From the NCBI GenBank assembly GCA_947484245.1, contig CANKOT010000040.1, positions 1 to 19,054 of the forward strand: a DNA stretch of 19,054 nt, read 5' to 3'. Position 1 is the first letter of the stretch. Every line of letters begins with the position of its first letter. Positions 1 through 6,440 of this stretch are shown in pieces. The stretch is from Comamonadaceae bacterium (GTDB lineage: Bacteria > Pseudomonadota > Gammaproteobacteria > Burkholderiales > Burkholderiaceae). The notes below the pieces were generated by a model. It searched no databases, was not told the DNA's origin, and saw only the letters and a list, made by a program, of their open reading frames with translations. Position numbers and translations under genes: made by a program.

Positions 1-213
1 CGCAAGCGTTTCTGCCGCTTCACAGTCACAGGCGTGGAAGAGATTGATTACAAAGACGTCGACACACTGCGCGACTTCATTGCTGAAAACGGCAAAATCA
101 TTCCCGCACGTTTGACAGGCACGCGCGCTATTTATCAGCGCCAACTGAACACAGCTATCAAGCGCGCTCGCTTCTTGGCCATGTTGCCTTACAGCGACCA
201 GCACAAAGTTTAA
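1..213 (+). CDS. rpsR: 30S ribosomal protein S18, 3' part (5' end outside window)
   Basis: The window opens in frame inside a 70-codon fragment that starts [11 protein letters not shown] and ends at TAA 211-213. The core [20 protein letters not shown] followed by a basic [18 protein letters not shown] segment is characteristic of bacterial S18, a small-subunit protein of the 30S platform that pairs with S6. Only the first few residues are missing, since the family is usually about 75-95 aa. The stop is 11 bases from the rplI start, which fits the usual rpsF-(priB)-rpsR-rplI ribosomal operon. The promoter lies upstream of the window. Confidence 0.96.
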   Translation, partial: RKRFCRFTVTGVEEIDYKDVDTLRDFIAENGKIIPARLTGTRAIYQRQLNTAIKRARFLAMLPYSDQHKV

Positions 214-224
214 GGAGAACAACC

Positions 225-677
225 ATGCAAATTATTCTGCTCGATAAGGTTGTGAACCTTGGCAATTTGGGTGAAATCGTCAAAGTCAAAGACGGTTACG
301 CTCGCAACTTCTTGATTCCTAGCGGCCGTGCACGTCGCGCCACTGAAGCCAACAAAGCTGAGTTCGAAGCACGCCGTGCTGAACTCGAAAAAGCTGCTGC
401 TGCCAAATTGGCCGAAGCACAAGCTCAAGGTGAAAAATTGGCAGGTGCTGTGGTCAAGATCACTCAGAAAGCCGGCGTTGATGGCCGTTTGTTCGGTTCC
501 GTCACCAACCATGACATCGCTGAAGAGTTGAAAAAGTCAGGCTACGCCTTGGCCAAGTCACAAATTCGCATGCCTAACGGCCCTATCAAAACGGTTAGCG
601 AATCTTCCGTGGCTGTGGCTTTGCACACAGACGTGGTGGTTGAAGTGACCATTTCTGTTTACGGCGAAACAGCGTAA
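225..677 (+). CDS. rplI: 50S ribosomal protein L9
   Basis: This 150-aa product matches L9 in length and layout. The N-terminal domain starts [13 protein letters not shown] and continues through [21 protein letters not shown], the rRNA-binding signature (residues about 10-30). A long charged Ala/Glu/Lys helix follows at about 40-75, then the C-terminal domain with [17 protein letters not shown]9 binds 23S rRNA near the L1 stalk and affects reading-frame maintenance. An AAGGAG Shine-Dalgarno at 212-217 precedes ATG 225 at normal spacing and overlaps the rpsR stop region, so the two are co-translated from one operon. Two terminator-like hairpins follow the stop, so the operon probably ends here. 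Confidence 0.98.
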   Translation: MQIILLDKVVNLGNLGEIVKVKDGYARNFLIPSGRARRATEANKAEFEARRAELEKAAAAKLAEAQAQGEKLAGAVVKITQKAGVDGRLFGSVTNHDIAEELKKSGYALAKSQIRMPNGPIKTVSESSVAVALHTDVVVEVTISVYGETA

Positions 678-680
678 GAC

Positions 681-705
681 ACAGCTTAGGAAACAGCTGT
701 TTTTT
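681..705 (+). terminator. weak hairpin with U run after rplI
   Basis: ACAGCT (681-686) pairs with AGCTGT (695-700) around an 8-base loop and leads into a run of Ts to 705. It is a modest stem just after the rplI stop, and the first of two tandem terminator-like elements. Confidence 0.5.
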
Positions 706-720
706 GAAGCGTTTTCAAAA

Positions 721-749
721 GCCGCCAGTTGCAAGACTGGCGGCTTTTT
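721..749 (+). terminator. strong intrinsic terminator of the rpsR-rplI operon
   Basis: GCCGCCAGT (721-729) and ACTGGCGGC (736-744) form a perfect 9-bp GC-rich stem with a 6-base loop, followed directly by TTTTT (745-749). This is a canonical Rho-independent terminator separating the ribosomal operon from dnaB. Confidence 0.92.
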
Positions 750-771
750 AGTTTCTGCCTCATTATTTGAT

Positions 772-780
772 TTATGCACA
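772..780 (+). promoter_or_regulatory. DnaA-box-like site 1 upstream of dnaB
   Basis: TTATGCACA fits the relaxed DnaA-box consensus TTWTNCACA. It lies in the same orientation as the perfect box at 805, with starts 33 bp apart, between the rplI terminator and dnaB. Binding is inferred only. Confidence 0.4.
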
Positions 781-804
781 AGACTTTCTGTACTTACCAA
801 GGAG

Positions 805-813
805 TTATCCACA
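805..813 (+). promoter_or_regulatory. DnaA box 2 (perfect consensus) upstream of dnaB
   Basis: TTATCCACA is the exact high-affinity DnaA 9-mer known from E. coli oriC. It starts 65 bp before the dnaB ATG. An exact 9-mer on either strand is expected about 0.15 times in a window of this size, so its position in the dnaB upstream region is suggestive but not proof. Confidence 0.5.
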
Positions 814-836
814 GGCTTGTCCCATGACCAACAGCC

Positions 837-865
837 TTGTCCTGCGTAAGATCAGGGTCTACACT
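837..865 (+). promoter_or_regulatory. possible sigma-70-like promoter of dnaB
   Basis: TTGTCC (837-842) and TACACT (860-865) are separated by 17 bp. The predicted start of transcription, near 872, would fall on the first dnaB ATG. The resulting leader would be almost absent, so either the promoter call or the 870 start codon is doubtful. Confidence 0.3.
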
Positions 866-869
866 TTGA

Positions 870-2309
870 ATGCCCATGTCAGCACTTTTTTCGCCCCAAT
901 CTCAGTCTGAATCCGATCTTGGATTTAGCACTGTTAGCCAAGATCAGCAAATTGCCCAGCTGCGCGTACCCCCGCACTCTATCGAGGCTGAGTCGAGTGT
1001 TCTGGGTGGTTTGTTACTGGACAACTCTGCGTGGGATCGAATGGGTGATTTGCTCACCGACAATGATTTTTATCGTCACGAACACAAGCTGATTTTTGGC
1101 GCCATCTCATCGCTGATCAATGGTTCTAAGCCTGCCGATGTGATCACGGTTTATGAGCATTTGCAGAACCAAGGTAAATCTGAAGGCATGGGTGGCTTGG
1201 GTTATTTGAACTCGCTGGCTCAGTATGTGCCCAGCGCCAGCAACATCCGCCGTTATGCTGAAATTGTGCGGGAGCGATCTATTCTGCGCAAGTTGGTCAC
1301 AGCCAGCGATGAAATTGTCACCAACGCATTCAGCCCGCAGGGCCGGGCTGTCGAAAAAATCTTAGACGAAGCTGAACAAAAAATCTTCAACATTGGTGAA
1401 GAAGGCTCGCGCATGAAGCAGGGCTTTCAGTCCATGGACACCTTGGTGGTTGATCTCATGGACCGTGTACAGGAGATGGCCGACAACCCCAATGACATCA
1501 CGGGTGTGCCCACTGGGTTCTACGATTTGGACCGCATGACCTCAGGCTTGCAGGCCGGTGACTTGGTGGTGATCGCTGCGCGTCCTTCCATGGGTAAGAC
1601 GGCCTTTGCCATCAACATAGCCGAACACGTCGCGCTCAATGAAGGATTGCCAGTGGCTGTGTTCTCCATGGAGATGGGAGCTGCGCAATTGGCAGTTCGT
1701 GTGGTGGGTTCTATTGGCCGAATTGACCAAGGCCACTTGCGCACGGGCAAGCTATCCGATGAAGAGTGGCCACGCCTCACGGACGCCATTGAAAGACTTC
1801 GAACAGTGTCATTGCACATTGATGAAACACCTGGCCTGACGACAAGTGAGCTGCGTGCCAATGCTCGCCGCTTAGCGCGCAAATGTGGCAAGTTGGGTTT
1901 GATTGTGGTTGACTATTTGCAACTCATGAGTGGCTCATCAGGCTCTGATGGCGACAACCGCGCCACGGAGTTGGGCGAAATATCCCGGGGCCTCAAAATG
2001 TTGGCCAAAGAGTTGCAATGTCCAGTCATTGCTTTGTCTCAGCTCAATCGCGGGGTAGAACAAAGAACCGACAAACGCCCCATGATGAGTGACTTGCGAG
2101 AGTCGGGCGCCATTGAACAAGATGCCGACATCATCATGTTCATCTACCGTGATGACTACTACAACAAGGACTCCAAAGATCCTGGTGTGGCAGAGATCAT
2201 CATTGGCAAACAGCGTAACGGGCCCACTGGCGCCGTTCGCTTAACCTTCCTGAAGCCCCTCACTCGCTTTGAAAGCTTGGCCTCTGGCGGCAACAGCGGA
2301 GACTACTGA
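870..2309 (+). CDS. dnaB: replicative DNA helicase DnaB
   Basis: This 479-aa product has the two-domain layout of hexameric DnaB, which unwinds the replication fork and recruits primase. The N-terminal helical domain begins around LRVPPHSIEAESSVLGG. The RecA-like domain has a Walker A at residues 237-244 (ARPSMGKT, Lys243) and a Walker B ending in VVDY with Asp348. It is followed by the DnaB signatures SDLRESGAIEQDADII and GKQRNGPTG. E. coli DnaB is 471 aa, so this is full length, and there is no intein. The start is uncertain between ATG 870 and ATG 876: neither has a clear Shine-Dalgarno, and a start beginning MSA (876) looks typical of relatives as I recall. The gene is monocistronic, behind the rplI terminator and convergent with the PhoH gene, leaving a 20-bp gap. 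Confidence 0.97.
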   Translation: MPMSALFSPQSQSESDLGFSTVSQDQQIAQLRVPPHSIEAESSVLGGLLLDNSAWDRMGDLLTDNDFYRHEHKLIFGAISSLINGSKPADVITVYEHLQNQGKSEGMGGLGYLNSLAQYVPSASNIRRYAEIVRERSILRKLVTASDEIVTNAFSPQGRAVEKILDEAEQKIFNIGEEGSRMKQGFQSMDTLVVDLMDRVQEMADNPNDITGVPTGFYDLDRMTSGLQAGDLVVIAARPSMGKTAFAINIAEHVALNEGLPVAVFSMEMGAAQLAVRVVGSIGRIDQGHLRTGKLSDEEWPRLTDAIERLRTVSLHIDETPGLTTSELRANARRLARKCGKLGLIVVDYLQLMSGSSGSDGDNRATELGEISRGLKMLAKELQCPVIALSQLNRGVEQRTDKRPMMSDLRESGAIEQDADIIMFIYRDDYYNKDSKDPGVAEIIIGKQRNGPTGAVRLTFLKPLTRFESLASGGNSGDY

Positions 2310-2329
2310 AGCCAACGCTGAGCCGCTTG

Positions 2330-4009
2330 TCAGAGGACCTCGCTGGCAAAGTCTGCCAAGCGTGACCTCTCGCCACGTGCCAATGTAATGTGGCCACCAT
2401 GTGCCCACCCCATGAAGCGGTCGACAGCGTAGGTGAGGCCTGAGGAGCCTTCCGTGAGGTAGGGTGTGTCGATTTGCGCCAAGTTACCCATGCAAATGAT
2501 CTTGGTACCCGGACCAGCACGTGTGATCAAGGTTTTCATTTGCTTCGGGGTGAGATTTTGTGCTTCATCAATGATCACGTATTTGTTCATGAAGGTCCGA
2601 CCCCGCATGAAGTTCATGCTTTTGATTTTGATGCGGCTGCGAATCAACTCGGTGGTGGCCGCACGGCCCCATTCACCGGCATTGCCACCATCGCCTTTGG
2701 CCAAAAACTCTAAGTTGTCGTCCAATGCGCCCATCCAAGGACCCATCTTTTCTTCTTCTGTGCCTGGCAGAAAACCAATGTCTTCGCCCACACTTACTGT
2801 GGCGCGGGTCATGATGATTTCGGTATAGCGACGGTCGTCCAATACTTGGGTGAGTCCTGCGGCCAAGGCCATGAGTGTTTTGCCCGTACCCGCAGTGCCT
2901 GCCAATGTGACAAAGTCAACCTCGGGATCGGTCAACATGTTCATGGCAAAGTTCTGTTCTCGATTGCGTGTGGTGACGCCCCAGACTGCATTTTTGGCGT
3001 GGCCAAAATCTTTGAGAGTTTTCAAGACGGCTGTTTTGCCTCTGATCTCTGTCACACGGGCATACAAGCTGGGTTCGCCTGGCGCCTCCAAATAAACAAA
3101 CTGATTGATCAACAAGCTGGGCACCAAAGGGCCGCTAAATCGGTAGAAGGTGTAACTGCCTTGCTGCCAACTTTCGATGGCTTTACCATGCCGGTTCCAG
3201 AAGTCTGCAGGCAAAGCCAATGCGCCTGAGTACATCAGGTCGCCATCCTCTAGAACCTTGTCGTTTTGGTAGTCCTCTGCCGCCATGCCCAAAGCCCGGG
3301 CTTTGACGCGCATGTTGATGTCTTTGGAGACCAAAACCACTTCACGGGGTGCGTGCAGTTTGCCCAAGGCTTGCACCACGCCCAAAATTTGGTTGTCAGC
3401 TTTGCCTTGCGGCAAGCTCATGGGCAAGCTGACATCCATGATTTGGGTTTGAAAGAAAAGTTTGCCACTGGCTTCAATGTGACCGGTGCCACTCAAAGGC
3501 AGGCCCTGTTTCATGTCGGAGTCTGGCGCGGCGGCCAGCGCATCGAGTGAGCGGCTGGTTTGCCTTGCGTTTCGAGCAACCTCTGTCATGCCTTTTTTGT
3601 GACTGTCCAACTCCTCCAAAACGATCATGGGCAGGTAGATGTCATGTTCTTCAAATTGGAACAGGCACATGGGGTCGTGCATCAGCACATTGGTATCCAG
3701 TACAAACAACTTGGTGGGGCCGTTGTTCTTCTTAACTGCCTTTGGTTTTTTGCCAGAGACAGGTGATGCAGTAGGTGTGGCTTTGCTGGCCATGGGACTG
3801 GCGGAATAGCTGAGGGGAACAGTCGACATGGGTACTTTGCTCTCTAAATCGCCAAACTGCTCTGCGGCTGATTTTTTAGAGCTTGATTTTTTAACCGGCG
3901 TCAAATGCCGCGCAGTCGTCAAAGGGGGGGGAGAAGTTTTCTCAGATGGAGGGTTGTTGGGAGTGGCAAGCAAAGAAGCGCGCTGGGTTGGTGCTGAGGG
4001 CAGTGGCAT
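2330..4009 (-). CDS. PIN domain-PhoH family ATPase
   Basis: This 559-aa protein has three parts. Residues 1-100 are a Ser/Pro/Lys-rich, probably disordered tail. A PIN-type nuclease-like domain starts at LFVLDTNVLMHDP (acidic Asp105) and runs to about 240. The C-terminal PhoH-type P-loop ATPase has a Walker A at 371-378 (GTAGTGKT) and a Walker B with DEAQ at 481-484. Such PIN-PhoH (YlaK/PhoH2-like) proteins are thought to couple RNA unwinding to cleavage; the cellular role of this group is poorly defined. ATG 4009 is chosen because an MPLPxAPxxRA start is usual in relatives as I recall; internal Met61 is an alternative. A 14-bp palindrome overlaps the region just before the start. The bcp terminator lies 44 bp upstream, so the gene probably has its own promoter. 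Confidence 0.92.
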   Translation of the reverse strand: MPLPSAPTQRASLLATPNNPPSEKTSPPPLTTARHLTPVKKSSSKKSAAEQFGDLESKVPMSTVPLSYSASPMASKATPTASPVSGKKPKAVKKNNGPTKLFVLDTNVLMHDPMCLFQFEEHDIYLPMIVLEELDSHKKGMTEVARNARQTSRSLDALAAAPDSDMKQGLPLSGTGHIEASGKLFFQTQIMDVSLPMSLPQGKADNQILGVVQALGKLHAPREVVLVSKDINMRVKARALGMAAEDYQNDKVLEDGDLMYSGALALPADFWNRHGKAIESWQQGSYTFYRFSGPLVPSLLINQFVYLEAPGEPSLYARVTEIRGKTAVLKTLKDFGHAKNAVWGVTTRNREQNFAMNMLTDPEVDFVTLAGTAGTGKTLMALAAGLTQVLDDRRYTEIIMTRATVSVGEDIGFLPGTEEEKMGPWMGALDDNLEFLAKGDGGNAGEWGRAATTELIRSRIKIKSMNFMRGRTFMNKYVIIDEAQNLTPKQMKTLITRAGPGTKIICMGNLAQIDTPYLTEGSSGLTYAVDRFMGWAHGGHITLARGERSRLADFASEVL

Positions 4010-4011
4010 AA

Positions 4012-4025
4012 ATCAAGGCCTTGAT
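4012..4025. repeat. perfect 14-bp palindrome in the PIN-PhoH translation start region
   Basis: ATCAAGGCCTTGAT is a perfect inverted repeat lying 3-16 bases before the PIN-PhoH ATG (minus strand). It contains the only AAGG that could act as a Shine-Dalgarno. It could be an operator, or an RNA stem that masks the ribosome site; either role is inferred. Confidence 0.5.
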
Positions 4026-4052
4026 AGGAGATTGGAATTCTTTGTTGCCAAG

Positions 4053-4084
4053 AAAAAGCCGCCTTGAGACCAAGGCGGCTTTTC
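4053..4084 (-). terminator. intrinsic terminator after bcp (potentially bidirectional)
   Basis: AAAAGCCGCCTTG (4054-4066) and CAAGGCGGCTTTT (4071-4083) form a perfect 13-bp stem with tetraloop AGAC. Read on the minus strand it ends in a T run, about 42 bp after the bcp stop, so it terminates bcp and insulates the PIN-PhoH gene. Confidence 0.9.
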
Positions 4085-4125
4085 TTGAATTAGAAATGGG
4101 GCTGTTTTTCAGCGGCATGTTGGCA

Positions 4126-4602
4126 TTATGCGGCTTTTTTGAGCGCCTTGACGGCTTTGAGGACATCTTCTACATGCCCTGGCACTTTCAAACCGCGCCA
4201 CTCTTCTTTGACCAAGCCATCGGGGCCAATCAGGAAGGTGCTGCGCTCAATGCCTTTGACTTTCTTGCCGTACATGATTTTATTTTTAACCACGCCGAAC
4301 ATATGGCACATTTTTTCTTCGGTGTCAGCAATGAGTTCAAACGGAAGTTCAAGTTTGGACTTGAAGTCGTCATGTGACTTCATATTGTCACGAGAGACGC
4401 CAAACACCGTAGCACCGGCTTTGGCAAAGTCTTTGAACTTGTCGCGAAATTGCATGGCTTCGGTGGTGCAACCAGGGGTGTTGTCCTTCGGATAGAAGTA
4501 CAAGATCATGATTTTGCCATTGTGAGACGTGTTTGAAACCTTCAGTCCGCCCGTTGCGTTTGCTTCAAATTCAGGGAGGGGTTTGTTAACAACGATCGCC
4601 AT
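4126..4602 (-). CDS. bcp: thioredoxin-dependent peroxiredoxin, BCP/PrxQ family
   Basis: The 158-aa product is a cytosolic thiol peroxidase that reduces H2O2 and organic hydroperoxides. The thioredoxin fold is visible from MILYFYPKDNTPGCTTEAMQFRD, where Cys45 is the peroxidatic cysteine in the family TPGCT motif. E. coli BCP has a second cysteine five residues later (Cys50); here that residue is Met50, so the usual intra-helix disulfide cannot form. Cys99 (EKMCHMFGV) is conserved in position and could serve instead. ATG 4602 has no strong Shine-Dalgarno but the N-terminus fits the family. It is the second gene of a possible Mth938-bcp pair (139-bp gap), but a promoter-like element with a dyad in its spacer (4681-4711) suggests independent control. 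A strong terminator follows. Confidence 0.95.
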   Translation of the reverse strand: MAIVVNKPLPEFEANATGGLKVSNTSHNGKIMILYFYPKDNTPGCTTEAMQFRDKFKDFAKAGATVFGVSRDNMKSHDDFKSKLELPFELIADTEEKMCHMFGVVKNKIMYGKKVKGIERSTFLIGPDGLVKEEWRGLKVPGHVEDVLKAVKALKKAA

Positions 4603-4680
4603 AGAACTAATCTCACGTATCAGAAATGAACCGCATGATCAACCAATCTCGGAAGGAGACCCGTCTGGCGGCAATTGTCT

Positions 4681-4711
4681 ATTTTATCCTGAAACCTGTC
4701 AGGTTTCTCAA
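4681..4711 (-). promoter_or_regulatory. putative bcp promoter with 19-bp spacer holding a dyad
   Basis: On the minus strand, TTGAGA (4711-4706) and TAAAAT (4686-4681) are separated by 19 bp. A perfect 8-bp inverted repeat, GAAACCTG-A-CAGGTTTC (4691-4707), overlaps the -35 box and fills most of the spacer. A long 19-bp spacer with a dyad next to the -35 box is the known arrangement of MerR-family-activated promoters. The predicted leader is about 70 nt before bcp. No regulator gene is nearby, so the regulator class is inference. Confidence 0.45.
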
Positions 4712-4741
4712 TCGACGCTAAAACTGTTCTGGAAGAGAGGC

Positions 4742-5116
4742 TCAGTTTTGGACAGGAATAAGTGCCAAAACCACATGACGGCCTTCACCCGCCAAAACAT
4801 TGAAGGTCCGGCAGGCAGCGCCGTTGTCCATGGTTTCCACCCCAATTCGCTTGTGAATCAAGCCCTGTATCAGTTTGGGTGCAGGGAATCGGATGCGTTT
4901 GCCACTTCCGAAGATGACCAATTCAGGGGCAAAAGGCAGAAGTTCGTCAAAAGCCGCTTGGGAAAGCGCTTCGAAGCTTTCTGCTGACCATTTCTGAGGG
5001 CCTTTGACCGAGCACAAAAGCAAGGGGCCGCTTTGGCATTGCCCGTTGACGACAACGCCTGCGTCACTGTAACTTTGGATGGCAAAAGCGTTGCTGGCAT
5101 CAGGATGGAGTTTCAT
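4742..5116 (-). CDS. Mth938-like domain protein (DUF498 / NDUFAF3-type fold)
   Basis: The 124-aa product beginning MKLHPDASNAFAIQSY resembles the small Mth938/Xcc1710-like family (DUF498), whose mitochondrial relative NDUFAF3 is a complex I assembly factor. The bacterial function is not established. Visible family features are VVVNGQCQSGPLLLCS, LPFAPELVIFGSGKRIRFPAP and IGVETMDNGAACRTFNVLAGEGRHVVLALIP; the GSG and the ETMDxGAAxRTYN-type segment are the usual conserved spots. The open frame continues upstream to ATG 5182, but Met at 5116 gives the family-typical N-terminus and places a perfect TATAAT (5161-5156) at a sensible distance upstream. It is transcribed divergently from alaA, with an 80-bp gap. 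No terminator separates it from bcp, so partial read-through is possible. Confidence 0.85.
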   Translation of the reverse strand: MKLHPDASNAFAIQSYSDAGVVVNGQCQSGPLLLCSVKGPQKWSAESFEALSQAAFDELLPFAPELVIFGSGKRIRFPAPKLIQGLIHKRIGVETMDNGAACRTFNVLAGEGRHVVLALIPVQN

Positions 5117-5155
5117 GCGTTGGTGTTTCTTAAAAAGAGCCAGTTTTGTGGTCAA

Positions 5156-5161
5156 ATTATA
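5156..5161 (-). promoter_or_regulatory. perfect -10 box for the Mth938-like gene
   Basis: On the minus strand TATAAT (5161-5156) lies about 40 bases before ATG 5116. No good -35 is seen at 16-18 bp, so the promoter may need an activator or may be weak. It sits in the divergent alaA/Mth938 gap. Confidence 0.4.
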
Positions 5162-5196
5162 GGTTTTCCCAAGCGACAACACCCCTCGGAGGGATT

Positions 5197-6429
5197 TTGA
5201 AAACTATCCAAAAATCAGCCAAGCTCGCCAACGTTTGTTATGACATTCGCGGCCCCATCATGGACCGTGCCAGACAAATGGAGGAAGAGGGGCACAAAAT
5301 CATCAAGCTCAACATAGGCAATTTGGCCGTGTTTGGCTTCGATGCGCCCGAGGAAATTCAACAGGACATGATCCGCAACCTGCCCAATTCAGCAGGTTAT
5401 TCAGACAGCAAGGGTATTTTTGGTGCTCGCAAAGCGGTGATGCATGAAACGCAAAAACAGGGCATCAAGGGCGTCACCTTAGACGATATTTATTTGGGCA
5501 ATGGCGCCAGCGAATTGATCGTGATGGCCACCAATGCCTTGTTGGACAATGCTGACGAGTTGTTGGTGCCGGCCCCCGATTACCCCTTGTGGACGGCGGC
5601 GGCCAGTTTGTCGGGCGCCACGCCAGTGCACTATCTGTGCGACGAATCCAAAGCTTGGACGCCAGATTTGGCCGACATCCGAGCCAAAATTACGCCCCAT
5701 ACCAAGGGCATCGTGGTCATCAACCCCAACAACCCCACCGGCGCTTTGTACAGCGATGACATTCTTCGAGGCATCATTGACATTGCCAGAACCCACGGCC
5801 TGGTCATTTTCGCCGATGAGGTCTACGACAAAGTTTTGTATGACGGTGTCAAGCACACGCCCATCGCCAGCTTGAGCCAAGACGTTTTGACGCTCACTTT
5901 CAACTCTTTGTCCAAAAGCTACCGCTCATGCGGCTATCGTGCTGGTTGGATGATTGTGAGTGGCGACAAGCGCCCAGCACAAGATTACATTGAAGGCTTG
6001 AACATGTTGTCCAACATGCGACTTTGTGCCAATGTTCCTGGTCAGTGGGCTATTCAAACAGCGCTTGGGGGGCATCAAAGCATCAATGAGTTGGTCAATG
6101 AGGGCGGCCGTTTACGCAAACAGCGAGATCTGGCCTACGAGCTCATCACCGCGATTCCAGGCATGTCATGCGTCAAGCCTGTCGCTGCCCTCTATATGTT
6201 CCCAAGGCTTGATCCGAAGGTTTATCCCATCCAAGATGATCAACAATTTTTCCTTGAAATGTTGCAAGAAACCAAAGTGATGTTGGTGCAAGGAACAGGC
6301 TTCAATTGGACGGCACCTGATCACTTCAGAATTGTGTTCTTGCCCCATTTGGACGATTTGCGCGAGGCCATAGGGCGCATGGCAAAGTTTTTAGAAAAAG
6401 CCCGTCAGCGCTTTGGTACGGCTGTCTAA
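5197..6429 (+). CDS. alaA: PLP-dependent alanine aminotransferase (AlaA/YfbQ type), TTG start
   Basis: A class I/II aminotransferase converting pyruvate and glutamate to alanine and 2-oxoglutarate. The sequence tracks E. coli AlaA closely as I recall it: KSAKLANVCYDIRGPIMDRA at the start, then GNGASELIV, LLVPAPDYPLWTAA, INPNNPTGALYS, FADEVYDKVLYD, and the PLP-binding lysine in SLSKSYR (Lys240). The family glycine motif reads NIGNLAVFGF instead of the usual NIGNxAPFGF. The open frame reaches ATG 5146, but that would add 17 non-homologous residues. The GGAGGG at 5188-5193 sits 3 bases before TTG 5197, giving the family start MKTIQKSAK and 410 aa. It heads a run with hom 11 bp downstream and is divergent from the Mth938-like gene. 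Confidence 0.93.
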   Translation: MKTIQKSAKLANVCYDIRGPIMDRARQMEEEGHKIIKLNIGNLAVFGFDAPEEIQQDMIRNLPNSAGYSDSKGIFGARKAVMHETQKQGIKGVTLDDIYLGNGASELIVMATNALLDNADELLVPAPDYPLWTAAASLSGATPVHYLCDESKAWTPDLADIRAKITPHTKGIVVINPNNPTGALYSDDILRGIIDIARTHGLVIFADEVYDKVLYDGVKHTPIASLSQDVLTLTFNSLSKSYRSCGYRAGWMIVSGDKRPAQDYIEGLNMLSNMRLCANVPGQWAIQTALGGHQSINELVNEGGRLRKQRDLAYELITAIPGMSCVKPVAALYMFPRLDPKVYPIQDDQQFFLEMLQETKVMLVQGTGFNWTAPDHFRIVFLPHLDDLREAIGRMAKFLEKARQRFGTAV

Positions 6430-6440
6430 GTGAGAAAAAA

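Noticed and set aside
4021..4377. 118-codon plus-strand open frame opposite bcp
   Set aside because: It is antisense to bcp and runs through the bcp terminator; bcp is a clear peroxiredoxin.
5146..5196. ATG 5146 as the alaA start
   Set aside because: It adds 17 residues without family likeness; the GGAGGG site points to TTG 5197.
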